DNA of 64,000 nucleotides from JAIQFF01 sp963788505 (GCA_963788505.1 CAWBGY010000014.1:186001-250000); one strand, 5' to 3'. Positions 18,098 through 26,550 are shown, counted from the first letter of the stretch. Notes: generated by a model from the letters alone, not told the origin. A program made the numbers and translations.

Positions 18098-19309
18098 ATG
18101 GCAACGGCAAAGCTCCAACCCCGACCTGTCGTCGCTTCAGTTGGACGTTTCGGCGTCTACGGCGGGCGCTATGTTCCCGAGACGCTGATGGCGGCGCTCG
18201 ATGAACTGGAACACCATTACGAGCAAGCCAAGCGGGACCGCAACTTTCAAAGACGCCTGGACGAGCTATTGCACACCTATGCCGGCCGCCCTACGGCTTT
18301 GTTCTTCGCACGCCGCCTCACGAAAACTCTGGGCGGCGCCAAAATCTACCTGAAGCGCGAGGATCTGCTTCATACCGGCGCGCACAAGATCAACAACTGT
18401 CTGGGCCAAGGACTGCTGGTTGAGCGCATGGGCAAGCATCGGGTGATCGCCGAGACCGGCGCCGGGCAACATGGTGTGGCCACGGCGACGGTGTGCGCGC
18501 TCTTGGGTTTTGAGTGTGTCGTTTACATGGGAACCGAAGACATGCGGCGGCAGGAGCTCAACGTTTTCCGTATGCGGCTGCTGGGCGCGGAAGTCCGTGG
18601 CGTGGATTCGGGCTCTCGAACGTTGAAAGACGCGATCAATGAGGCCATGCGCGACTGGGTCACCAATGTGCGAACCACGCACTACCTGCTGGGCAGCGTC
18701 CTGGGAGCGCATCCTTATCCGACCATGGTGCGCGACTTTCACAAAGTCATCGGACGCGAGGCCCGGGCGCAGATTCTCCAGGCCGAAGACAAGCTTCCCA
18801 AAGCGATTATCGCCTGCGTGGGGGGCGGATCCAATTCCATCGGCATCTTTCACGAGTTTATTAAGGACAAGAAAGTGCAGCTCGTCGGAGTGGAGGCGGG
18901 CGGGCGTGGCAAACGGCTGGGTGAGCACGCGGCGCGTTTTAGCGGAGGTTCGCCGGGTGTGCTGCAGGGCACCTACTCGTATGTATTGCAGGACGAGGCG
19001 GGGCAGATTTCGGCCACTCATTCCGTTTCCGCTGGTCTCGACTATCCCTCGATCGGTCCGGAACATGCATGGCTGAAGGATACGGGACGGGCGGAATACG
19101 TTTCGGCATCGGATGCGGAAGCGCTCGAGGCCTGCACCGTGCTGGCACGGACGGAGGGCATCATTCCCGCGCTCGAATCTGCCCACGCCGTAGCGGAAGT
19201 GATCAAGCGCGCTCCGAGGATGAAGAAATCGGATGTGGTGATGGTGAACATTTCCGGGCGCGGCGACAAGGACATCGGGATTTTGCGCGAGAATCTGAAG
19301 TTGGATTGA
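18098..19309 (+). CDS. trpB: Tryptophan synthase beta chain
   Basis: 403 residues, a PLP enzyme joining indole and serine. The PLP lysine is in HTGAHKINN (Lys97), with GAGQHG and the GGGSNSIG phosphate loop also present. The N-terminal FGVYGGRYVPETLM is typical of TrpB1, which pairs with TrpA. It starts two bases after trpF and is followed by trpA after 67 bp. Confidence 0.96.
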   Translation: MATAKLQPRPVVASVGRFGVYGGRYVPETLMAALDELEHHYEQAKRDRNFQRRLDELLHTYAGRPTALFFARRLTKTLGGAKIYLKREDLLHTGAHKINNCLGQGLLVERMGKHRVIAETGAGQHGVATATVCALLGFECVVYMGTEDMRRQELNVFRMRLLGAEVRGVDSGSRTLKDAINEAMRDWVTNVRTTHYLLGSVLGAHPYPTMVRDFHKVIGREARAQILQAEDKLPKAIIACVGGGSNSIGIFHEFIKDKKVQLVGVEAGGRGKRLGEHAARFSGGSPGVLQGTYSYVLQDEAGQISATHSVSAGLDYPSIGPEHAWLKDTGRAEYVSASDAEALEACTVLARTEGIIPALESAHAVAEVIKRAPRMKKSDVVMVNISGRGDKDIGILRENLKLD

Positions 19310-19376
19310 GCGAAGACTATTGGACAATTGGGTAGTTGTGTAATTTGGGAATTCGTTTCCCTGCTTCCGTTCACCG

Positions 19377-20162
19377 ATGCCTCTACGATTCCAACATCGC
19401 CCCTCTCTGGTCGCCTATCTCACCTGTGGCGACCCCGATCTCGCCACCACGCGAGACATCGCTCTTGCAGCCATTGGCGCGGGCGCCGACGTGCTTGAAC
19501 TGGGTGTTCCGTTCAGCGATCCGGTGGCTGACGGGCCTGTGATTCAGCGTGCCAGCGAGAGAGCGCTGCGTCACGGAACCTCCCTGTTGCAGGTGCTGGA
19601 GCTGGCCAGAGAAATCCGTCGGAAGTCGGAGGCGGGGCTCATCATCTTCACTTACCTGAACCCAATTCTGCGCATGGGAATGGCAAAGTTCGGCGCCGCG
19701 GCCCAGGACGCCGGGGTCGATGGCGCGCTGATCACCGACTTGCCGGTGGAAGAATCGCGCGACTATTTGGCCGAGATGCGCAAGAGGAGCCTGGCAACGG
19801 TGTTCCTGGCTGCGCCTACCAGCACGGATGCGCGACTGAAGCAGATTGCTCAGGCCTCGAGCGGGTTTGTGTACGCGGTTTCGCGAACCGGGGTGACTGG
19901 AGCCCGCCAGCAGATGCCTGAAGACGCGCCGAAACTGGTGGGACGTCTGCGCCGGTATACTGACCTACCCCTCGCGGTCGGCTTTGGGATATCCACATCG
20001 GCCCAAATTCGAGCGGTGGGGAAATTTGCCGATGCGGCCGTGGTGGGCAGTGCGATCGTCGAGATCGTTGAACGCAATCCGGGCAAAGAAGCGGAGAGTG
20101 TGGCACAATTTGTAAAGCAGCTTTCAGTCGTCGGTCGTCAGTCGTCAGTACTCCCGCGCTAG
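19377..20162 (+). CDS. trpA: Tryptophan synthase alpha chain, with a repeat-encoded C-terminal tail
   Basis: 261 residues. It cleaves indole-glycerol phosphate to indole in complex with TrpB. Motifs: LGVPFSDPVADGP (catalytic Asp), the second catalytic Asp in GALITDLPVEE, VSRTGVTGAR, and GFGIST for phosphate. The family normally ends near FVKQL. Here the last 13 residues (from SVVGRQSS) are encoded by a GTCGTCAGT-type 7-bp array that continues into the intergenic element. The tail resembles the tail of MurF in this window, which comes from the same repeat. Confidence 0.94.
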   Translation: MPLRFQHRPSLVAYLTCGDPDLATTRDIALAAIGAGADVLELGVPFSDPVADGPVIQRASERALRHGTSLLQVLELAREIRRKSEAGLIIFTYLNPILRMGMAKFGAAAQDAGVDGALITDLPVEESRDYLAEMRKRSLATVFLAAPTSTDARLKQIAQASSGFVYAVSRTGVTGARQQMPEDAPKLVGRLRRYTDLPLAVGFGISTSAQIRAVGKFADAAVVGSAIVEIVERNPGKEAESVAQFVKQLSVVGRQSSVLPR

Positions 20163-20286
20163 TTGGCTAGAGAAACGACGGCATCTTTCTAACAGCATTT
20201 GTGGTCAGCATCTAGCCGGTTACGGCCAAGGACCACGGGCTGGACATTCAACGACCGAAGACTGACGACTGAAAACCGACGACTGC
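20123..20286. repeat. Inverted 7-bp-unit array (GTCAGTC family) between trpA and chorismate mutase
   Basis: Left arm (20123-20150) has about four units of the TTCAGTC/GTCGGTC/GTCAGTC type; the right arm (about 20249-20286) has the inverse (GACTGAC type). The left arm is inside the trpA coding region, and the right arm ends 3 bases before the chorismate mutase start. Confidence 0.85.
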
Positions 20287-20289
20287 TTC

Positions 20290-20613
20290 ATGGAAATTTC
20301 CGACTGGCGTAAGAAAATCGACGAACTGGACCGCAAGCTGGTGGAGTTGTTGAGTCAGCGGGCGCATGCTGCTCACGAAATCGGCAAGTTGAAACTCACG
20401 GCGAGCATGCCGATTTACGAGCCCGACCGGGAACGCAAAGTATTCGAAAACGTGCAGAGCATCAATCCAGGTCCTTTGCCGGACCGCGATTTGCTCCGCA
20501 TTTTTGAGCGAATCATGGATATCATGCGGGGGATCCAGCAGCAGGAAATTGCGCCTCAATCCGCCGCGGGAGGCGGAGGCGATACGGAATTGGATAACGA
20601 CGTGAACGACTGA
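20290..20613 (+). CDS. aroQ: Chorismate mutase, AroQ class
   Basis: 107 residues. It rearranges chorismate to prephenate for Phe and Tyr synthesis. The all-helical AroQ core spans residues 1-85: WRKKIDELDRKLVELLSQRAHAAHEIGKLK carries the first two active-site arginines and the lysine, and YEPDRERKVFENV the glutamate region. The Gly-rich/acidic tail after residue 90 is not part of the fold. There is no fused prephenate dehydratase or dehydrogenase. The start directly follows a repeat arm and has no clear Shine-Dalgarno. aroF and tyrA follow, so the set channels chorismate to tyrosine/phenylalanine. Confidence 0.9.
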   Translation: MEISDWRKKIDELDRKLVELLSQRAHAAHEIGKLKLTASMPIYEPDRERKVFENVQSINPGPLPDRDLLRIFERIMDIMRGIQQQEIAPQSAAGGGGDTELDNDVND

Positions 20614-20614
20614 A

Positions 20615-20700
20615 AGCAGTCGTCAGTCGCCGGTCTTCAGTCGTCGGCGGACTTCGCAAAGGTTTGCTGACGACTGATGACCGGCGACTGACGACCACTG
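20615..20700. repeat. Inverted 7-bp-unit array between chorismate mutase and aroF
   Basis: The left arm (CAGTCGTCAGTCGCCGGTC) starts about one base after the chorismate mutase stop, and the right arm (GACTGATGACCGGCGACTGACGACC) ends about 8 bases before the aroF start. It has the same unit as the array at 20123. Confidence 0.85.
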
Positions 20701-20707
20701 GCTAACT

Positions 20708-21727
20708 ATGATTGTTGCAATGCAGGAATCAGCGACCGATGAGCAGATCCAGCAGGTGGTGGAACACCTGGTCCGCATGGGCTTTTCCGTGCACCGCACC
20801 ACGGGCGAGCGGCAGACCGTGCTGGCGGCCGTAGGCGCCCGGGTGGATTTTGACACCCGTAACCTTGAAGTTCTTTCCGGTGTAGAGCACGTTCACCGGA
20901 TCAGCGCGCCTTATAAACTGGCGGGACGCAGTTTTCGGCCTCAGGGGACCATCATTGAGCTTGCCCGGGGAGTGCAGATTGGCGGCGACCAGGTCGTCGT
21001 GATGGCCGGACCCTGTTCGGTGGAATCGAAGGAACAGCTTTTTACCGTGGCGGATCTGGTGGCGAAGGCGGGCGCGCGCGTGCTGCGTGGCGGCGCTTTC
21101 AAGCCGCGATCGTCTCCGTATTCGTTTCAGGGCATGGGCGAGGCGGGGTTGAAGTTGTTGCGCGAGGCCGGCGACCATTTCAAACTGTCGGTCATCAGCG
21201 AGGTCATGGAAATCTCGCAGATCGCGCTCATGCTGCCCTACATCGACATTTTTCAGGTAGGCGCGCGCAACATGCAGAACTTCAATCTGCTGCGCGAACT
21301 GGGCAAGGTCAAGAAGCCCGTCCTGCTCAAGCGCGGGATCGCAGCCACGCTGGAAGAGCTCTTACTCTCGGCCGAATACATCATGGCGGGCGGGAACTAC
21401 GATGTAATTCTGTGCGAACGTGGCATCCGCACGTTTGAGACTTATACCCGCAACACGCTGGATGTTTCGGCGATTCCGATCATCAAGAAGCTTTCGCACC
21501 TGCCCATGACGTCGGACCCGTCGCATGGCACCGGCTTGCGCGACAAGGTGCCGCCCATGGCGCGGGCCTCGCTGGCCGCGGGCGCCGACGCCCTGCTGAT
21601 CGAAGTGCATCACGATCCGGACAATGCGTTGTCCGACGGCGCCCAATCGCTTTTCCCCGAGCAGTTCGCCAAACTGATGGACGAACTGCGCATGATCGCG
21701 CCGGCCGTGGGACGCAAAGTAGGATAA
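20708..21727 (+). CDS. aroF: 3-deoxy-7-phosphoheptulonate synthase (DAHP synthase, type I-beta)
   Basis: 339 residues. It condenses PEP and erythrose-4-phosphate, the first step of the shikimate pathway. An N-terminal ferredoxin-like regulatory domain (about 1-70) precedes the barrel, as in the Thermotoga enzyme, where it mediates feedback inhibition by aromatic amino acids. Barrel motifs: VMAGPCSVES (metal Cys), LRGGAFKPRSSPYSFQG, QVGARNMQNF, LLKRG, SDPSHGTG (metal His) and EVHHDP. No Shine-Dalgarno is seen just upstream, where a repeat arm ends. Confidence 0.95.
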   Translation: MIVAMQESATDEQIQQVVEHLVRMGFSVHRTTGERQTVLAAVGARVDFDTRNLEVLSGVEHVHRISAPYKLAGRSFRPQGTIIELARGVQIGGDQVVVMAGPCSVESKEQLFTVADLVAKAGARVLRGGAFKPRSSPYSFQGMGEAGLKLLREAGDHFKLSVISEVMEISQIALMLPYIDIFQVGARNMQNFNLLRELGKVKKPVLLKRGIAATLEELLLSAEYIMAGGNYDVILCERGIRTFETYTRNTLDVSAIPIIKKLSHLPMTSDPSHGTGLRDKVPPMARASLAAGADALLIEVHHDPDNALSDGAQSLFPEQFAKLMDELRMIAPAVGRKVG

Positions 21728-21737
21728 TCATTTTTCA

Positions 21738-21872
21738 CCACGGAGACACCGAGGCACGGAGAAATACGAATCGTGTCTTTGTCTCTGCTGGCGACCGGGC
21801 TGTGTGCTGATGGTTGCAAAACGGAAGATTCATCGTTCCGCTTTTCCTCTGTGACTCTGCGTCTCCTTGGTT
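21738..21872. repeat. Inverted 8-bp-unit array (CACGGAGA family)
   Basis: Left arm (21738-21764) with CACGGAGA, CACCGAGG and CACGGAGA units; right arm (about 21846-21872) with the inverse (CTCTGTGACTCTGCGTCTCC). It fills the aroF-tyrA gap. Confidence 0.8.
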
Positions 21873-21879
21873 AGAATCG

Positions 21880-22770
21880 ATGGCCATTCGCCAAATCACC
21901 ATTATCGGCACTGGGCTGATCGGCGGCTCGTTTGGGCTGGCCCTGAAGAAACACCGCTTTGCCGGCCGGATTGTGGGTTGCGACCACGCGCCGGTTCTGG
22001 AGCAGGCCCGGGAGAAAGGCGCGATCGACGAGGGGATTACTAATCCGGCGGATGCGGTCCGGGGCAGCCAGGTAGTTCTACTGGCGGTGCCGGTCGGCGC
22101 GATCATAGAACTGATCGGGCGTCTGGGGCCTGCGCTTCCGCCGAAGACCCTGCTGACCGATGTCGGCAGCACCAAGGCGGAGGTCCTGGCCCGGGCGACG
22201 GCAACGTTCGGCAAAAACGTTGGACGCCGTTATCTCGCTGGACATCCCATGGCGGGGAAGGAACAGTCGGGAGTGGAAGGCGCCGACCCTGATTTATTTC
22301 AGCGTGCCGTCTGGTTTGTGACGCCAGCCCCCGGACAAGAAATATTTGAAGGCCTGAGCGGCGAATTCCTGGAGTGGGTGGAGAAAACAGGCGCGGGCGT
22401 GGCCAGCATGGACGCCGCCGCGCATGACCAGCTCTGTGCCTGGATCAGCCACTTGCCGCAGATGATTTCAACCGCCCTGGCCGCGACCCTGGTGGACGAA
22501 TACGGCGAGGATGCCCCTCTGATCGAGACCGGAGGGCGTGCCTTGCGCGAGATGACTCGCATTTCGGCCAGCCCTTATTCCATGTGGCGCGACGTTGCGC
22601 TTACCAACAAGAACAATATCCGGCAGGCCCTGCTGAAGCTGGAACAGCGCCTGGCCCATATCCGGGAAAACCTGGATACTCGGGAATTGGCGCTGGAGTT
22701 CGAACGCGCCCATCACTTGAGGAAGGTCCCACCCCGGAAGCGCGGAGGCGCGGAGAAAACCGAGACCTGA
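21880..22770 (+). CDS. tyrA: Prephenate dehydrogenase, with a repeat-encoded C-terminal tail
   Basis: 296 residues from ATG 21880; the frame is open further upstream but that part is the repeat. It oxidises and decarboxylates prephenate to 4-hydroxyphenylpyruvate. An NAD-binding Rossmann glycine loop (IIGTGLIGGSFG) at the N-terminus is followed by GHPMAGKEQSGVEGA (catalytic His region) and a helical C-terminal dimerisation domain. There is no ACT domain. The last ~13 residues (PPRKRGGAEKTET) are read from an 8-bp GCGGAG-type repeat and are unlikely to be part of the native fold. Confidence 0.93.
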   Translation: MAIRQITIIGTGLIGGSFGLALKKHRFAGRIVGCDHAPVLEQAREKGAIDEGITNPADAVRGSQVVLLAVPVGAIIELIGRLGPALPPKTLLTDVGSTKAEVLARATATFGKNVGRRYLAGHPMAGKEQSGVEGADPDLFQRAVWFVTPAPGQEIFEGLSGEFLEWVEKTGAGVASMDAAAHDQLCAWISHLPQMISTALAATLVDEYGEDAPLIETGGRALREMTRISASPYSMWRDVALTNKNNIRQALLKLEQRLAHIRENLDTRELALEFERAHHLRKVPPRKRGGAEKTET

Positions 22771-22812
22771 ATTTTTCGCTGTATCTCCGCGTCTTCGTAC
22801 CGGGAACCTGTC
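22731..22812. repeat. 8-bp-unit inverted element overlapping the tyrA 3' end
   Basis: The left arm (GGAAGCGCGGAGGCGCGGAGAA) lies inside tyrA; the right arm (CTGTATCTCCGCGTCTTCG) lies past its stop. It is the same family as the element just upstream of tyrA, so tyrA is flanked by the family on both sides. Confidence 0.7.
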
Positions 22813-22836
22813 GATTTGATTTAGAATTCCTATCCC

Positions 22837-23535
22837 ATGAATAAAGTCGTGGCCAACGCCGACGAAGCCATCCGAGACATCTTCGATGGCGCCACCATCA
22901 TGATTGGTGGGTTCGGGCTGTGTGGAATCCCCGAAAACCTGGTGCGTGCTCTGGTTCGCAAGGGGGTAAAGAACCTGACCACCATCAGCAATAACGTAGG
23001 GGTGGATGGATTGGGCAATGGTCTGTTGCTGGCGGCCGGCCAGATTATCAAACACATCGGAACCTACGTGGGGGAAAACAAACTGCTCGAGCAACTGGTT
23101 TTGCAGCGCAAGCTGGAACTGGACCTGGTGCCGCAGGGCACTTTTTCCGAGCGGATTCGCGCCGCTGGCGCCGGCATCCCCGCATTTTTTACCCCGACCG
23201 GAGTGGGCACCATCGTCGCCGAGAACAAGGAGACACGGGAGTTCGATGGACGTCCATACCTCATGGAGCGCGCTCTGAAGGCCGATTTCGCTCTGGTAAA
23301 GGCCTGGAAGGGCGACCCGTGGGGCAACCTGGTTTATCGCAAGACGGCGCGGAATTTTAATCCCATGATGGCTACGGCCGCCCGGGTCACCATCGCGGAA
23401 GTCGAGCACCTGGTCGATGTAGGCGAACTGGAACCTGACCTGATTCATACCCCCAGCGTCTATGTGCAGCGGATTTTTCAAGGAGAAGTTTTCGAGAAAA
23501 GAATCGAGCGCAGAACGGTAAGAAAGGCAGGATAG
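22837..23535 (+). CDS. scoA: 3-oxoacid CoA-transferase, subunit A
   Basis: 232 residues. The alpha subunit of a class I CoA-transferase that moves CoA from succinyl-CoA to a 3-oxoacid such as acetoacetate. The N-terminal GATIMIGGFGLCGIPENL is the CoA-transferase 1 signature, with VPQGTFSERIRAAGAGIPAFFTPTGVGT further on. It is paired with subunit B downstream; the two are separated by a repeat element rather than overlapping as is usual. Confidence 0.93.
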   Translation: MNKVVANADEAIRDIFDGATIMIGGFGLCGIPENLVRALVRKGVKNLTTISNNVGVDGLGNGLLLAAGQIIKHIGTYVGENKLLEQLVLQRKLELDLVPQGTFSERIRAAGAGIPAFFTPTGVGTIVAENKETREFDGRPYLMERALKADFALVKAWKGDPWGNLVYRKTARNFNPMMATAARVTIAEVEHLVDVGELEPDLIHTPSVYVQRIFQGEVFEKRIERRTVRKAG

Positions 23536-23536
23536 C

Positions 23537-23628
23537 CGTTGGTCATTGGTCCTTGGTCCTTGGTCGTTGGCCAAGGCCAGGTAGTGCTACGGTTTTGCCA
23601 ACGACCGAGGACCAAGGGCCAACGACTG
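23537..23628. repeat. Inverted 7-bp-unit array (TTGGTCC family) between scoA and scoB
   Basis: Left arm with TTGGTCA/TTGGTCC/TTGGTCC/TTGGTCG units; right arm with the inverse (ACGACCGAGGACCAAGG). It begins one base after the scoA stop and ends 5 bases before the scoB ATG. Confidence 0.85.
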
Positions 23629-23633
23629 CTCTT

Positions 23634-24293
23634 ATGAAAGATACCGACAAACGCGAGCGCATCGTAAAGCGCATTGCCCGGGAGCTGCGCGACGGCTTCT
23701 ACGTCAATCTCGGCATCGGCATGCCTACACTGGTGGCCAATCACGTGCCCGCGGGAATGGATGTGATTCTGCAATCCGAGAATGGCATGCTTGGCATCGG
23801 TCCCTTTCCCCTCGAGGGCGAGGAGGATTGCGATCTCATCAATGCCGGCAAGGAAACGGTGAGCGAAATGAAAGGCACGGCGTATTTTTCCAGCGCCGAT
23901 TCATTTGCCATGATTCGAGGGGGCCACATCGACCTGAGCGTGCTGGGGGCGATGGAGGTAGATGAGGAAGGCAGTCTGGCAAACTGGATGATTCCCGGAA
24001 AGATGGTCAAGGGAATGGGCGGCGCAATGGACCTGGTGGCGGGCGCGCGCCGTGTGATCGTGGCCATGGAGCACACCACCAAAGATTCGCAGCCCAAGAT
24101 TCTTAAGAAATGCACCTTGCCCCTGACCGGCGTAAAGGTGGTGCATACGATCGTCACTGAGCTGGCGGTGATCCAGGTGACGCCGACCGGATTGGTGCTG
24201 GAAGAAGTGGCACCCGGATTGACGGCGGACGATGTGCAGCGCGTGACCGAGCCGACCCTTATTCTCAGTCCCACAATTAAAGTGATGGGCTGA
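23634..24293 (+). CDS. scoB: 3-oxoacid CoA-transferase, subunit B
   Basis: 219 residues. The beta subunit carries the catalytic glutamate, here in LQSENGMLGIGPFP. GGHIDLSVLGAMEVDEEG and NWMIPGKMVKGMGGAMDLV are family blocks. I chose ATG 23634; an in-frame TTG at 23553 would add 27 residues translated from the repeat and is unlikely. There is no clear Shine-Dalgarno, so coupling to scoA across the repeat is uncertain. Confidence 0.93.
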   Translation: MKDTDKRERIVKRIARELRDGFYVNLGIGMPTLVANHVPAGMDVILQSENGMLGIGPFPLEGEEDCDLINAGKETVSEMKGTAYFSSADSFAMIRGGHIDLSVLGAMEVDEEGSLANWMIPGKMVKGMGGAMDLVAGARRVIVAMEHTTKDSQPKILKKCTLPLTGVKVVHTIVTELAVIQVTPTGLVLEEVAPGLTADDVQRVTEPTLILSPTIKVMG

Positions 24294-24332
24294 ACTGAAT
24301 GATTGCGCCGTAAGACCTGTCGGCTGCAGCGA

Positions 24333-26007
24333 TCAGTTCGCAGTGCTCTTCAGCCTCGCCGCCTCGAACTCGTCACCCTTCTGCCAGCCCACCACCCTGG
24401 GCATGCTTGCCGCTTCCCATCCCAGAGCAAAGCCGAAGCGCGCCATGACCGCATCGCCGGTGAAAGTCGGCGTCGGGATTGAACTCATCGCTGGGCTGGT
24501 GGTAGTGCTTCTCGGTGTATTCCCTTGCCTGCTCCATTCCCCACGCCGCATCGTGACCCTTGTACTTGAGGCCCTCGTTGATGGAAAACGCGGGAATCCC
24601 CACCCGGGCCAGGCTGAAATGATCGGAGCGGTAATAATGTCCGGCTTCCGGGTGTGAGTCGGGGCGAATCGCCAGGCGGAATTCCTGGGCCAGAGCCTGG
24701 ACGGTGGGATAGAAGGTGGTACGCTCACTGCCCGATACCTCTACTTCTTCCGGAGCGCCGAGCGGCGGAATGTCGTCGTAGTTCAGATCGAGAGCGATTT
24801 TTCCGGCAGGAATGGGGGGATGTTTGCCCAGGTACTCGGAACCCAGCAGCCCCTGTTCTTCCGCGGTTACGGATGCGAACAGGATGGAACGCCGCGGCTT
24901 CTGCGCCGCCGTGGCATAGGCGTGGGCCATTTCCAGAAGGATGCCACAGCCGGTCGCGTTATCGTCGGCGCCGTTATAGATGTTGTCTCCCGGCATGTCT
25001 GGACGAATGCCCAGATGATCGTAGTGGGCGGTGTACATGACCGCTTCAGTTTTCATTTTTGCATCGGAGCCGGGCAGCATGGCGATTACATTATTTGATT
25101 CGAACGGCCGCACCTTGCTCACCATGTGGGCGTGCAACTTCACCGGAAGCGACACTGGATGGAAATCGCGCGAGCGGGCGTCAGCCATCATTTTGTCCAG
25201 GTCCATACCCGACATGGCGGCCAGCGCCCGGGCTGCATCAAGATGGATCCAGGAAGCTACGCTCAACTTCGGCGAACCGTCCAGCTTGAGATAGGACTTC
25301 TCTCCCGAATCTGAGTTGCGCACCACTTCCCAGGGATAGCTGGCCATTTCGGTCTGGTGAATCAGAATCGCGCCCACGGCGCCCTCGCGAGCGGCTTGTT
25401 CGTACTTGTAAGTCCAGCGGCCGTAGTAGGTCAGCGCCTTGCCTTTGAAAAAACCGGGATCGTCGGAGGTGGGCTCGTTCACCAGCATCAGCAGAACTTT
25501 GCCCTTCACGTCAACGCCCTTGTAGTCGTCCCACTGATATTCCGGCGCCTGAATGCCGTAGCCCACGTAAACGATGCCAGCGTCCACGTTTGACTCAGGT
25601 TGTTGCGTCTCATCGTACGCGACGTACTCCGAGAGTGGCTTGAGATTCCGCGCCGCTCCTTTTGTGGGGACGAATGAAAATGTAGATTCCGGAGCCAGCG
25701 TGATGCCGACCATGGGAACCTTCTGCATGTAAGTACCGTGGTCGCCGGCGGGCTTCAGGCCGTCCAGAGCGAATTGCGTGGCAATGTATTCGGCCGCGAT
25801 GTCGCCACCACGCTGTCCCGTTCCCCGTCCCTCGAGCAGGTCATGAGACAGGAAGCGCACATGAGCGCGGATGCGGCTGGAATCGATCCTTTGAAATGCC
25901 GCAATCGCGGCGGGCGGGAAGTGGATCGAAATCGGCCGGGCTGAGTTCTGCGCCAAAACACCAGGAATCAGAAGAATCAGGGACAGCAGCACCAGGTCCT
26001 TGCGCAT
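24333..26007 (-). CDS. Secreted M28-family zinc aminopeptidase with PA insert (single-base frameshift)
   Basis: Start ATG at 26007, followed by a signal peptide (about 1-19). A protease-associated domain lies around residues 130-260 and the M28 zinc peptidase domain from about 320. Zinc and catalytic residues: His/Asp in YTAHYDHLGI, Asp in NGADDNATG, Glu-Glu in VTAEEQGLLGSE, Asp in LNYDDIPP and His in YRSDHFSLARVG. The main frame runs to 24373 but loses similarity after DEFNPDADF. Removing one T from the coding TTT (plus-strand AAA at 24463-24465) restores a family-like end (FTGDAVMARFGFALGWEA) and a stop at 24333, about 557 residues. Sequence error or recent decay cannot be told apart here. 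Confidence 0.85.
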
Positions 26008-26112
26008 GCTTCGAGGCTCCGCTTGGATTGAGAACCTTGTATTGTACGGGAAGGAAGGGCCGCATGGGGCTGGAGTTCGGGCGTCGGATCTCCGAGATCC
26101 CGTAATCTGTCG

Positions 26113-26320
26113 TGTCATCCTGAGCGGAGTGGCTGCTTCGCTTGGCGAAGCGGCCGCGCAGTCGAAGGACCCCTATGAGCCTGTGCACGGTTGTCATTGC
26201 GTCGATCGCGCCGAAGCAGACTCCCGCCCCGACAACACTGGTTACACCTGTAGGGGTCCTTCGACTCCGCAAACCGATTCGCTCGCGAATCGGTCCGCTG
26301 CGCTCAGGATGACACTGGTC
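26113..26320. repeat. REPIN-like doublet, copy 1 (family B)
   Basis: The outer arms are TGTCATCCTGAGCG and its inverse CGCTCAGGATGACA; the inner borders are GAAGGACCCCTAT and its inverse. Each arm contains a small hairpin (GCTTCGC..GCGAAGC). Between the arms is a spacer of about 75-95 bp. Confidence 0.9.
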
Positions 26321-26343
26321 GGAGATTCCGTACTCCACCATCG

Positions 26344-26550
26344 TGTCATCCTGAGCGCAGTGGCTGCTTCGCTTGGCGAAGCGGCCGCGCAGTCGAAGGA
26401 CCCCTATGAGCCGTGCACGGTTGTCGCTGAGTCGATCGCGTCGAAGCAGACTCCCACCCCGACAACACTGGTTACACCTGTAGGGGTCCTTCGACTCCGC
26501 AAACCGATTCGCTCGCGAATCGGTTCGCTGCGCTCAGGATGACACTGGTC
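26344..26550. repeat. REPIN-like doublet, copy 2 (tandem duplicate of copy 1)
   Basis: Nearly identical to 26113-26320, including the spacer, so this is a whole-element tandem duplication separated by 23 bp. Differences are a few substitutions and a one-base length change. Confidence 0.9.

Noticed and set aside
17433..22770. A trp attenuator leader peptide
   Set aside because: I looked for Trp-codon runs and alternative hairpins upstream of trpC and trpF and saw none; the repeats there do not encode Trp clusters in a short leader frame.
23553..23633. TTG start giving ScoB a 27-residue N-terminal extension
   Set aside because: The extension is translated repeat sequence and family members start near MKD..KRERIVKR; ATG 23634 is preferred.
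26000..26542. 180-codon frame across the tandem REPIN-like elements
   Set aside because: It encodes the same repeat peptide twice (ILS.VAASLGEAAAQSKDPYE), i.e. translated repeat DNA, not a gene.
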